Positions 7,901-14,425 of a DNA stretch of 15,538 nt are shown one piece after another. The stretch is from Verrucomicrobiales bacterium. Its GTDB lineage: Bacteria; Verrucomicrobiota; Verrucomicrobiia; Verrucomicrobiales; DEV007. Positions within the stretch are counted from its first letter, which is position 1. The number at the start of each line of letters is the position of its first letter. The DNA lies in the NCBI GenBank assembly GCA_023253615.1, contig JALRFZ010000297.1:1-15538 (forward strand), given 5' to 3'. The position numbers were made by a program, and so were the translations under genes. The notes beneath the pieces were generated by a model that saw only the letters and a list, made by a program, of their open reading frames with translations, ran no database searches and had not been told where the DNA came from.

Positions 7901-8247
7901 GCGCAGTGCACCGGCACGAAACCGCGGCCGCCCTCGATGAAGGCCTTCAGGTTTTCCCAATGGGCCGGGTCGATCTTCGCATGGTTCGCGTAGAGGAGGA
8001 CGGCGTCGTAATTCGCGAGGAATGCCGCATCGCCAAAGGCGGCAGCGGGCGTGGTGACGTAGTCGAACCAGATCGCGTCGCGGCCGAGGGATTGCATCAG
8101 CATGGGCGCGTAGGCTCCGGAGTTGTGCTGCTCGGACTCGTGCCCCACGAAGAGGACGCGGACGGGGCCGGAGCGGTCATCCGCCCGCGCGGACGGGATG
8201 GGGAGGACAAGCAGAACGAGAGCAAGGGCGAGCAGATTGTCTTTCAT
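4963..8247 (-). CDS. Secreted ThuA / PVC-type membrane-bound dehydrogenase / cytochrome c multidomain protein
   Basis: This is a 1094-residue extracytoplasmic protein. Residues 1-22 are a signal peptide (MKDNLLALALVLLVLPIPSA). Residues about 28-240 are a ThuA-like glutamine-amidotransferase-fold domain with VLFVGHESEQHNSG, GFVPVHCASWCF and YTASGHDERVW. About 285-660 match the PVC 'membrane-bound dehydrogenase' beta propeller, related to PQQ/GSDH folds: MAWDERGRCWLAETSDYPHE, GLNIPTGLVF, GGTANGAPIFFGG. Two Asp-rich calcium-type loops occur (EDTDGDGKAD and KDTDGDDVAD). Residues about 670-830 are HEAT-like helices. About 836-990 form a jelly-roll carbohydrate-binding-like module (LLPNPGMEE to YFDDVSLCEL). 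About 1000-1094 are a haem c domain with CVNCH (Cys1019, Cys1022, His1023) and probable ligand Met1071 or Met1074. Such proteins are typical of Planctomycetes and Verrucomicrobia and probably oxidise sugars, passing electrons to the haem. The true substrate is unknown. The ATG at 8247 is chosen for the signal peptide; no clear SD precedes it. It appears monocistronic. Confidence 0.92.
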   Translation of the reverse strand: MKDNLLALALVLLVLPIPSARADDRSGPVRVLFVGHESEQHNSGAYAPMLMQSLGRDAIWFDYVTTPAAAFGDAAFLANYDAVLLYANHAKIDPAHWENLKAFIEGGRGFVPVHCASWCFQNIPEFDQVVGGRFAHHKTAIFRPKTIAPDHEAVKDVPGFEAWDETYVHKNHNPQDRTILQVREVGPDDNITEPEPWTWIRTQGKGRVFYTASGHDERVWSLPEFHELLKRGILWSIGDARRATYESFLTQREKEERVKDPNVANYEKRPEPLTFQKPFSPKGSMERTQVPADLKLELFASDPDIGKPIAMAWDERGRCWLAETSDYPHEVVENGVGGDRIRICEDTDGDGKADKFTVFAEGLNIPTGLVFSNGGLIVSQPPRFLFLKDTDGDDVADVREEIMTGWGIGDTHAQASNLHYGYDNWLHGAVGYSGFAGEVGGKRHEFKMGTYRFKPDGSAIEFLHQFTNNTWAQSQNEAGDNFGGTANGAPIFFGGIPQTVVPEGMRVPTAKKINRIDLAHAITPNFRQVDVMGGYTSAAGSAFIHSDNLPERLQGMAMVTEPTMKIVALMDVRPEGAGYTAHDAMNLLASTDEWTSPVYAEVGPDGAVWVADWQNFIIQHNPTPSLERGGYVAKTGVGGAHENPLRDHSRGRIYRVVWDRATEPKVKSLAGADTAALVATLGSGVQHWRLTAQRLLVEGKKSDAAPELAKLITANDGDIAAIHALWALHSLGHLDETTHQAALLAKDARLRRNAIRALGNDDAATKLYFGSGVVTDPDLNTRLAAFVKLAEFPTTGEIQTLVKRLATDTVTQKDEWLTEAVKVLSAAHDAALYTEGPNLLPNPGMEEVGADGFPVGWKRRDYGAEAKKAGNESAEWSIVSGDKMVKSGKNAFRCITRAPADTSFFADVELKPDTNYKLSAWVKAHGFKNPSKVSLNDHIGRAETEKVTRQSDWVKVETIFNSKDRPKASINLLHVAWGDSYFDDVSLCELIPADEKEELLTGDPKRGEEIFWKHPVAGCVNCHMLGGKGSPVGPALDGIAARKDAAYLAQSLVDPNAVLAENYTATPVSPMPPMGLILKPQELEDIKAFLGTLK

Positions 8248-8343
8248 GAAACCGGGGTGTTTCGATACGCCACCAAAGTCGCGCCGACGGGCAAATCCGC
8301 CTTGAGAACTTACGCCAATTTTTGTGGCGATTCGGCCAAGGGC

Positions 8344-8358
8344 GCTTCGCTGCGGAGC
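8344..8358 (-). other. Short hairpin just downstream of the Rpn-family pseudogene
   Basis: Arms GCTTCGC (8344-8350) and GCGGAGC (8352-8358) pair with one mismatch around a single-base centre. They lie 10 bp past the Rpn stop codon, in the 121-bp gap before the next minus-strand gene. It might help end or stabilise the upstream transcript, but no U-run follows on the minus strand, so it is not called a terminator. The rest of the gap shows no clear promoter. Confidence 0.3.
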
Positions 8359-8368
8359 CGCACCAAAC

Positions 8369-9352
8369 TCACAGTCTGGACGCAAAAGACGCCGGATCGG
8401 GACAAGCGTAAGCCTCGCGGAGCAGAGAGCGAAGGCGATCCGCGGATCCGACCTGCGCGATTTTTTGGCGCAGATCGTCCGGGATCGTCGTGAACCGGGT
8501 CTCGAGCAGATCCAGAACCGCGACCTGTAGAGCCTCGATCCGACCCTCGCTCTGACCTTCCCGGCGGCCTTCTTTCCGGCCTTCCTCTTTCAGCATTTCG
8601 GCGGTGCTCATAAACTGCTCTCGTTGCCCGGGTGGAATCGACTCATTGACGATAGCCGCCACTTCTTCCCGCTGCAACTCGGAAGCGCTGAGCAGAAATG
8701 TCCACAACATGGCGGAAAGCTGGGCGGCGAGCTCCTGGTGTTCGTCGGAGAAGAAGTCGGTGATGATGTGCCGAATGGCTTCAAAACGCATCGGGCCGGT
8801 CCTTTCTCCCGCCAGCGCCGCCAGGATGGAGCGGGCGAGGGAGCCCTCGGCGAGCCGCTCCCACGGGACTCCGGCCAGTTCGACGGTGATGAAGCCGGCA
8901 TCGGGCAGGAAAGCGCCCGCCCATTCGGCCAGATCACCCGGCACGTCGATCAGTTCCTTGAGTCGTTTCGCGCGTCCTCATTTACCGGGTCCCGGGAATA
9001 GCACGATGGGCACCACGAGCGGCAGCAGCCTCGGGCGGCCGGTCTCGGACTGGCGGCGGTCCTCCTGCCAGATCATCGCCACATATTCGATGATGCGGAG
9101 GGACATGTAGGCGTCCGGCTGGCTCTGATGTTCGAGCAGCAGGTAGCAGTGCATCTCGCGCTCCGCCCAGCGCAGCCTGTATACCAGGTCTTCGCGTCTC
9201 TCGGCGAGGGCGTCGTTGATCCCGGAAACCTTGCGGACCTCCATCGTCCCCCAATCGGCCTTTTCCACGAACTCCGGAGGCAACCAGGCCCTGAGGAATT
9301 GTTCGGCGACCTCAGGGTGCGAGAAACAGCCTCGGAAGAGCGTGTCTTTCAT
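8369..9352 (-). pseudogene. Rpn-family recombination-promoting nuclease / putative transposase, interrupted by one in-frame TGA
   Basis: Rpn (Transposase_31-like) proteins are PD-(D/E)XK nucleases that promote RecA-independent recombination; many copies in genomes are decaying. The N-terminal part (9352 to 8981) reads MKDTLFRGCFSHPEVAEQFL and has the nuclease core REDLVYRL (Asp55) and LLLEHQSQPD (Glu74, Gln76), followed by MSLRIIEY. Codon 125 is TGA (8980-8978), directly after PIVLFPGPGK, where the family usually has Trp. After it the same frame continues without a shift (GRAKRLKELIDVPGDLAEW) to a TGA at 8371-8369. The C-terminal part has the typical low-complexity stretch EEGRKEGRREGQSEGR and a final helical region. 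TGG to TGA would explain the break, so the damage looks recent. Total 328 codons, a normal family length. It follows the sodium-channel gene by 16 bp on the same strand. Stop-codon readthrough is the alternative to a pseudogene. Confidence 0.88.
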
Positions 9353-9368
9353 GGGAGTTCGGCCAAGG

Positions 9369-10193
9369 TCACTTCTTCATCTGCTTCCGCAGGGTCGCGA
9401 GATCCTGCTCGATCCGCTCGAGAATCTCGTGGGTTTCCCGGTTGGCCTCTTCCTGATCCGGCAGCACGGAGAGTTCCTGCATCGTCGAGACGATGATGCC
9501 GATGAAGAGATTCAGGATCGTGAAGGTGGCGATGATGATGAATGGGACAAAGAAGATCCAGGCGAGCGGATGCGACTCCATCACCGGGCGGACGATGCCC
9601 ATCGACCAGCTTTCCAGCGTCATCACCTGGAAGAGCGTGTAGAGGCTTTTGCCGATGGTGCCGAACCAGTCGGGGAAGTCCGCGCCGAAGAAACCCGTGG
9701 CCATGACCGCGGCGGCGTAGAAAAAGATCGCCATCACCATGACGACGGCTCCGAGTCCCGGGATGGAATGGATGAAGGCCGCCACCACTTTCTTCAAGCT
9801 CGGCACCACCGTGAGGAGGCGCAGCACCCGTAGCACCCGGAGGGTCCGCAGCACCGAGAGCACGCCCTGTCCGGGCACCAGCGCGATCGCGACGACGAGA
9901 AAGTCGAACACGTTCCAGCCGCTGCGGAAGAAGGCGAGCCGGTAGACGGCCAGCTTCAGCACCAGTTCGATCGCGAAGATGACGAGGCAGACGAGGTCGA
10001 TCGTTTTGAAAAGACCGGTCGCTCCCGGGAACAGGGAGGGGTCGATGTAGAGCCCCAGCACGACCGCATTCACGAGGATGACGGCGATGATGAAACGCTG
10101 CACCGGACCTGATTCGATCCAGGTCGCGAGACGGAGACGCCAGGCGGCGACGCCGGGCAGGGATTGCAGGGCCTTCAGGTCCTCGGAGCTCAT
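9369..10193 (-). CDS. NaChBac/NavAb-type voltage-gated sodium channel
   Basis: This is a homotetrameric inner-membrane channel with one six-helix unit per subunit (274 residues, usual for the family). Approximate segments: S1 33-50, S2 64-84, S3 92-107, S4 110-130, S5 143-168, pore 180-200, S6 208-240. S4 has arginines every third residue (Arg116, 119, 122, 125) in VLRTLRVLRVLRLLTVVPSL. The selectivity filter TLESWSM (192-198) equals the sodium-selective filter of NavAb, so Na+ rather than Ca2+ selectivity is expected. The tail from about 245 is charged and heptad-like (HEILERIEQDLATLRKQMKK), matching the C-terminal coiled coil that assembles the tetramer. The ATG at 10193 follows an SD (GGAGAA, 8 nt away) that lies inside the end of the upstream ABM-like gene. 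Only 4 nt separate the two genes, so translation is probably coupled. Roles known for the family include motility, chemotaxis and pH or Na+ homeostasis; here the role is unknown. Confidence 0.95.
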   Translation of the reverse strand: MSSEDLKALQSLPGVAAWRLRLATWIESGPVQRFIIAVILVNAVVLGLYIDPSLFPGATGLFKTIDLVCLVIFAIELVLKLAVYRLAFFRSGWNVFDFLVVAIALVPGQGVLSVLRTLRVLRVLRLLTVVPSLKKVVAAFIHSIPGLGAVVMVMAIFFYAAAVMATGFFGADFPDWFGTIGKSLYTLFQVMTLESWSMGIVRPVMESHPLAWIFFVPFIIIATFTILNLFIGIIVSTMQELSVLPDQEEANRETHEILERIEQDLATLRKQMKK

Positions 10194-10197
10194 GGGT

Positions 10198-10557
10198 TCA
10201 CTTCTCCAATCCGGTTTCCAGCACGAACCATTGCACGGGCAGATCCTTGAGCGCCTCGCGCATCTTGTCGAGCTCGGCCGCCGCACCGTGGACCTCGAGA
10301 CGGATCAAGTCCGCGATCTGGAGCGCCTTTTCGAGCAGGTCCCCGACGTTCTGCAAATGGGCGAGGGCGCCTTCGCCGCCGATGTAGGCCTCGCGGCAGA
10401 AGACGATCCCGTCGCAGACAGTGAAGTCATAAAAAAGCACCGCATCCTCCGAACGGGTGCGCTCGACGAACGCGGGCATGCCGGCGATGAACTCGGCGAG
10501 CTTGCCTTCGTGCGGTTGGAAATAAGGGTGGATGCTGACGGTGGTGTGGGGAGACAT
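10198..10557 (-). CDS. Antibiotic-biosynthesis-monooxygenase (ABM) domain protein
   Basis: This 119-residue protein resembles the dimeric alpha-beta barrel ABM family, small cofactor-free oxygenases or stress proteins such as quinol monooxygenases. The features are VSIHPYFQPHEGKLAEF at the first strand and helix, LFYDFTVCDGIVFCREAYIG in the middle, GALAHLQNVGDLLEKAL, and a final strand VQWFVLETG. No haem or metal motif is present, as usual in the family. The ATG at 10557 has a weak GGAAG 4 nt upstream. The gene ends 4 nt before the sodium-channel ATG, and its last codons hold the channel's SD. It is therefore the first gene of the channel transcript. Substrate and link to the channel are unknown. 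The longer open frame upstream on this strand is opposite the dehydrogenase gene and is not coding. Confidence 0.85.
   Translation of the reverse strand: MSPHTTVSIHPYFQPHEGKLAEFIAGMPAFVERTRSEDAVLFYDFTVCDGIVFCREAYIGGEGALAHLQNVGDLLEKALQIADLIRLEVHGAAAELDKMREALKDLPVQWFVLETGLEK
10202..10207 (-). promoter_or_regulatory. Shine-Dalgarno of the sodium channel, inside the ABM gene
   Basis: The minus strand reads GGAGAA, 8 nt before the channel ATG at 10193. It lies in the last codons of the ABM-like gene, whose stop (10200-10198) falls between it and the ATG. This fixes the channel start and suggests translational coupling. Confidence 0.65.
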
Positions 10558-10737
10558 GGGACTTCCGATAGTCGGTCTTTTCGGAAAAATCGAGGCGAAA
10601 GTCGGGGGGGATCGACTCTCCGGGGCGGGTGGCATGGCTGGCCGGGATTCAAAGGCGATGATCGCAATCGATGAAGAAGATCGATGGAGTTTTCCCGTCT
10701 GGTGATGTATCCTCGTCACTGTCCCGCCCGTCCCGGA

Positions 10738-13542
10738 ATGATCCCCGCGCTCTGCCATCGGTCCTTTCTCTTCACCGCGGCGATCCTCTTTCCCGGCCTC
10801 GCCTCCGCCCAGCTCGTGCGGCAGGCCGCCACCTCGTTGAACCTCCCCGCCGATCTCCCGAACGCGACCGGCTACACGACGCAGAACGCCCTCGGCTCGC
10901 TGACCTTCCTCAATCCGATGGCGACGGCGTTTCCTCCGGGGGAGACGAACCGGCTCTATGTGCTCGAGCGCGGCACGGACAATGTATCTTCCGGTGAAGA
11001 TTTCCAAGGGCGCATCCAACGCGTCGACAACCTCGCGACGACTCCGACGGTCAGCACCTTCATGGATCTTGAGGCCTACCTTGAGTCGGCACCGGTGAAT
11101 ACGCCGCTGGCGGCGGCGAGCAATTCGGAAAACGGAATGCTGAGTTTTGTCTTCCATCCGAACTATCAGGAGAACGGCTACTTCTACGTCTACTTCAGCC
11201 TCACCATCGGCGGCCAGTTGCACCAGCGCCTCGCGCGCTTCCAGGCCACGGGAACGCCGGGGAACTTCCGCAACGCGACCAGCGCCAACCCCGCGACGAT
11301 GTTGCCGCTCCTCACGATCCGGGACGGGGCAAGCAATCACAACGGAGGCGACCTCGCCTTTGGTCCTGATGGTTTTCTCTACCTCTCGCTCGGCGACGAG
11401 GGAGGGGGCGGCGACTCCTACAATACGGCCCGCTTCATCAACAAGAACTTCTGGGGCCAGTTGCTGCGGATCGCGGTGGCGGACCGGGTCGGCGGGGTCG
11501 ATGTCTTTCCGGCCGGAGCGATCGATCCGAATCCCCATTCGCAACCGACCTCGACGAGCCACCCCTCGGCGATCCATCCGGGCACCTACAAGATCCCGGC
11601 GGACAATCCCTTCATCGGCTTCACGACTTGGCACGGGCAGAGCTTCGCGGCGACGACGGTGCGCACCGAGATCTACGCGACCGGCCTGCGCAATCCCTTC
11701 CGCTTCTCGTTCGACCCACCGACGGGGCGGCTCTTCCTCGCCGATGTCGGGCAGGGTCTTTATGAGGAAGTGAACCTCGTCACCAAAGGCGGCAACTACG
11801 GCTGGAGCTGGCGCGAGGGCATGCACCCCTACTACGTCAACGCGAACAATCCGCCGCGCTTCCCGGACAACTCGGTCGGCACGACCAACGCTCCGCCGCC
11901 CTCCTTCAATCCCATTGATCCGATCTTCGAATACGGGCGCGGCGAAAATGGCATCATCCACGGCAATTCGATCTGTGGCGGGATCGTCTATCGCGGCAAT
12001 CAGCTCACCGAACTGCAGGGCAAATACCTCGTCGCCGACACCTACGGAGGTGGCGGGATCATCGCAGCCTTCACGGAGACGAGTCCCGGCGTGTGGAGCG
12101 GGCAACGACTTACGACGCGTTCGCAGATCGTGGACTTCGGCACCGACCCGCGCAACGGCGAGCCGCTCCTCTGCAGTCTCCAAGGCACGATCTGGCGGAT
12201 CGTCCGCACCGGCACGAGCGGCACCCAGCCGCCCGCGACACTTTCGGCAACGGGCGCGTTTTCCAACACCTCGAATCTCACCCCGGCCACCGGTCTCGTC
12301 GCCTACGAGCCGAATGTTTCCTTCTGGAGCGATGGGGCCGTGAAGTCGCGTTGGTTCGCGATCCGGAATCTGACCGACACCTTCGCCTTCAACGGCAGCG
12401 GCAACTGGACCTTTCCCACCGGGATGGTCTGGGTGAAGCACTTCGATCTCGATCTCGGCGATCCGCCGGTGCAGCGCCGGATCGAGACACGCTTTCTCGT
12501 GAAGACGCCTACCGATGTCTATGGTCTCAGCTACCGGTGGGGGAACATCGCCCCGGGCAGCGGGTCCCAGACCGATGCGAGCCTTGTCGCCGAGAGTGGT
12601 GTGACCGAGGTCTTGCCCGGCTCGACCCAGACCTGGCGTTTTCCGAGCCGCGGGGAATGCCGCACCTGCCACACCGCGGTCGGTGGTTTTGCCTTGAGTT
12701 TCAACACGCACCAGTTGAACCGCACCCGCACCATTGGCGAAGGGGTCTGGAATCAACTCACCGCCTTCAGCAACGCCGGCTACTGCACCGAACCGATCAA
12801 CGGAGTGGACGGCCTGCCCGCCTTCGCGGCAGCCGATGATACGTCGGCGAGTCTCGAATGGAGGGCGCGATCCTATCTCGCGGTGAACTGCGTCGGTTGC
12901 CACCAGCCCGGAGGCCCGGCCCTCGGGAGCTGGGATGCGCGCATCACCACGCCTTTGACCAACGCCAACCTGGTCGATGGACCGCTCGTCAATCACGGGG
13001 GCGATCCGCTCTCGCGTTTTCTCGTGAGAAATGACGCTCCCGCCTTTGGCCAGCCGACCCGTTCGATGGTGTTGCGGCGTATCCGGGGAGACGGGATGCC
13101 GCGCATGCCCCCGCTCGCCACCTACCAGCGCGATCTCGCCGCCGAGGCCTTGCTCACCGCCTGGATCAACGACGTGACCTATGCGGAATGGCAGGTGATT
13201 CATTTCGGCTCCACCTCCCATCCCGACGCCGCGCCTGACGAGGATCCCGATGGTGACGGACAAAACAATCGCATCGAGTTCGTCATGCGCACCCATCCCT
13301 CGCAGCCCCAACCATCGACATGGCCGAGGATCACCCTTGCCGGGGCCAATCTCGAGCTTCGCTTTTTTCACCCGGCGGGACGTGCCGGGTTGGTCGAGAC
13401 ATCCACCGACCTCCACCACTGGAGCGTTTGGAACGTGAATGACAACGTCCGCACCATTCCGACCGAGGACCAGATCCGCACCTTCACCGCACCCCGGAAC
13501 GAGACGAGACGTTACTTCCGCTTGAAGCTCGATGAGCCGTAG
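10738..13542 (+). CDS. Secreted PQQ-type glucose/sorbosone dehydrogenase-like protein with two haem c motifs
   Basis: Predicted extracytoplasmic oxidoreductase of 934 residues. Residues 1-24 are a signal peptide (MIPALCHRSF to LASA). About 40-485 form a glucose/sorbosone-dehydrogenase beta propeller: SNHNGGDLAFGPDGFLYLSLGDEG (putative catalytic His201), RNPFRFSFDP, LADVGQGLYEEVN, GGNYGWSWREG and a closing GTIWRIVR. About 510-810 is a cytochrome-like region with two haem c sites, CRTCH (641-645) and CVGCH (718-722); MPRMPP near 787 could supply a Met ligand. A short Asp-rich calcium-type loop (DEDPDGDGQNN, about 834-843) leads to a C-terminal beta module ending VETSTDLHHWSVW to RRYFRLKL, common at the end of secreted verrucomicrobial proteins. 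It probably oxidises a sugar or alcohol with PQQ and passes electrons to its haems; the substrate is unknown. The start is uncertain: in-frame ATGs lie at 10684 and 10705, but 10738 gives a compact signal peptide. No start has a strong SD. The alpha/beta hydrolase follows after 18 bp. Confidence 0.88.
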   Translation: MIPALCHRSFLFTAAILFPGLASAQLVRQAATSLNLPADLPNATGYTTQNALGSLTFLNPMATAFPPGETNRLYVLERGTDNVSSGEDFQGRIQRVDNLATTPTVSTFMDLEAYLESAPVNTPLAAASNSENGMLSFVFHPNYQENGYFYVYFSLTIGGQLHQRLARFQATGTPGNFRNATSANPATMLPLLTIRDGASNHNGGDLAFGPDGFLYLSLGDEGGGGDSYNTARFINKNFWGQLLRIAVADRVGGVDVFPAGAIDPNPHSQPTSTSHPSAIHPGTYKIPADNPFIGFTTWHGQSFAATTVRTEIYATGLRNPFRFSFDPPTGRLFLADVGQGLYEEVNLVTKGGNYGWSWREGMHPYYVNANNPPRFPDNSVGTTNAPPPSFNPIDPIFEYGRGENGIIHGNSICGGIVYRGNQLTELQGKYLVADTYGGGGIIAAFTETSPGVWSGQRLTTRSQIVDFGTDPRNGEPLLCSLQGTIWRIVRTGTSGTQPPATLSATGAFSNTSNLTPATGLVAYEPNVSFWSDGAVKSRWFAIRNLTDTFAFNGSGNWTFPTGMVWVKHFDLDLGDPPVQRRIETRFLVKTPTDVYGLSYRWGNIAPGSGSQTDASLVAESGVTEVLPGSTQTWRFPSRGECRTCHTAVGGFALSFNTHQLNRTRTIGEGVWNQLTAFSNAGYCTEPINGVDGLPAFAAADDTSASLEWRARSYLAVNCVGCHQPGGPALGSWDARITTPLTNANLVDGPLVNHGGDPLSRFLVRNDAPAFGQPTRSMVLRRIRGDGMPRMPPLATYQRDLAAEALLTAWINDVTYAEWQVIHFGSTSHPDAAPDEDPDGDGQNNRIEFVMRTHPSQPQPSTWPRITLAGANLELRFFHPAGRAGLVETSTDLHHWSVWNVNDNVRTIPTEDQIRTFTAPRNETRRYFRLKLDEP

Positions 13543-13547
13543 CCGTT

Positions 13548-13553
13548 GGAGAG
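13548..13553 (+). promoter_or_regulatory. Shine-Dalgarno of the alpha/beta hydrolase
   Basis: GGAGAG lies 7 nt before the ATG at 13561 and 5 bp after the stop codon of the dehydrogenase gene. It decides the start: an in-frame TTG at 13546 would overlap this site and is rejected. Confidence 0.7.
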
Positions 13554-13560
13554 TCCACCC

Positions 13561-14418
13561 ATGAGATGCCTTTTCCTCTCCTTCGTGATCCTGTTGGCTG
13601 CCATGGCTCGTAATTTCGCCGCCGAGCCCGAGATCGTGCCGCCCTCGGTCTACATCGCGCTCGACCCCGGCATTGCCGCCTGGCAGGAGCGTCTCGCCCG
13701 CGGGAATCCCGATCGCTTCGAGGCGCGGACCTCGGCACGCGGCGATCGCACGATCCGTTATCGCTGGTTCGCGCCCGACACGGAAGCGCGCATGCCGCTC
13801 GTGATTGTCCTGCACGGCAGCTCGGGAAAAGGCAACGACAACCTCACCCATCTCATCACCGGGAACAGCGTGATCGGGGCGGGTTACTGGGCCACGCCGG
13901 AGTGGCAGGCCGACCAGCCCTGCTTCGTGCTCGCTCCACAATGTCCGGGTGGCGAAATGTGGACGCGCACCGCCTCATGGACTTCGCCCGTGCATCCCTT
14001 GTCACCCGAGCCGGCGCCCGCCCTGTCCGATCTGATGCACTTGCTCGAGGAACTGCTCGCCGCCCATCCCATTGATCCCGACCGCATCTACCTCATCGGC
14101 GCCTCGATGGGCGGCTACGGCGTGTGGGATTGGATCGTCCGCGATCCGGGTCGCTTCGCCGCCGCCATCGCCGTCTGCGGAGGCATGCCCAAGGGACAGG
14201 CCGGAACACTCCGCGATTTGCCGCTGTGGATTTTCCACGGCGAGAACGATGGCATCGTCCCGGTCGAGGAATCGCGCCGCGCGTTTCGTGAGATCCTCGC
14301 CGCGGGAGGCCGGCCCCGTTATCGAGAGTATCAGGAGGGACCGCACAGCGTGTCTTCCTACACCTACCTCGATGCGGGCGTGGAGGAATGGCTCTTTGCG
14401 CAGAGGAGGGGCGGGTGA
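13561..14418 (+). CDS. Secreted alpha/beta hydrolase (esterase/peptidase-like)
   Basis: A 285-residue extracytoplasmic hydrolase of the prolyl-oligopeptidase / polyhydroxybutyrate-depolymerase-like class. The N-terminus is a signal peptide (MRCLFLSFVILLAAMARNFA). The oxyanion region is LVIVLHGSSGKG. The nucleophile is Ser182 in GASMGG, the acid Asp230 in HGENDGIVP, and the His is His262 in EGPHSVS; all three are in the standard order and spacing. PIDPDRIYLIGASMGGYGVW is typical of secreted esterases that act on plant cell-wall esters or polymers, but the substrate cannot be decided from sequence. It starts 18 bp after the dehydrogenase stop with its own good SD, so the two are very likely one operon. 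It may release substrates for, or act on the same material as, the dehydrogenase; this is inference. Its stop lies 7 bp from the stop of the convergent cytochrome gene. Confidence 0.92.
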   Translation: MRCLFLSFVILLAAMARNFAAEPEIVPPSVYIALDPGIAAWQERLARGNPDRFEARTSARGDRTIRYRWFAPDTEARMPLVIVLHGSSGKGNDNLTHLITGNSVIGAGYWATPEWQADQPCFVLAPQCPGGEMWTRTASWTSPVHPLSPEPAPALSDLMHLLEELLAAHPIDPDRIYLIGASMGGYGVWDWIVRDPGRFAAAIAVCGGMPKGQAGTLRDLPLWIFHGENDGIVPVEESRRAFREILAAGGRPRYREYQEGPHSVSSYTYLDAGVEEWLFAQRRGG

Positions 14419-14425
14419 ACCTCGG

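Noticed and set aside
5179..8493. A 1104-codon open frame on the plus strand opposite the ThuA/dehydrogenase gene
   Set aside because: It lies opposite a multidomain gene with clear motifs, has no recognisable domain and shows the Gly/Val/Asp-rich composition of a GC-bias shadow.
10565..10575. Small palindrome CCGA-TAG-TCGG upstream of the ABM-like gene as an operator
   Set aside because: The 4-bp arms are too short to stand out in GC-rich DNA, and no second copy is seen nearby.
10198..13941. A 1247-codon open frame on the minus strand opposite the two-haem dehydrogenase
   Set aside because: Only the last 120 codons (the ABM-like gene) are real. The remainder is Arg/Gly/Glu-rich antisense with no domain.
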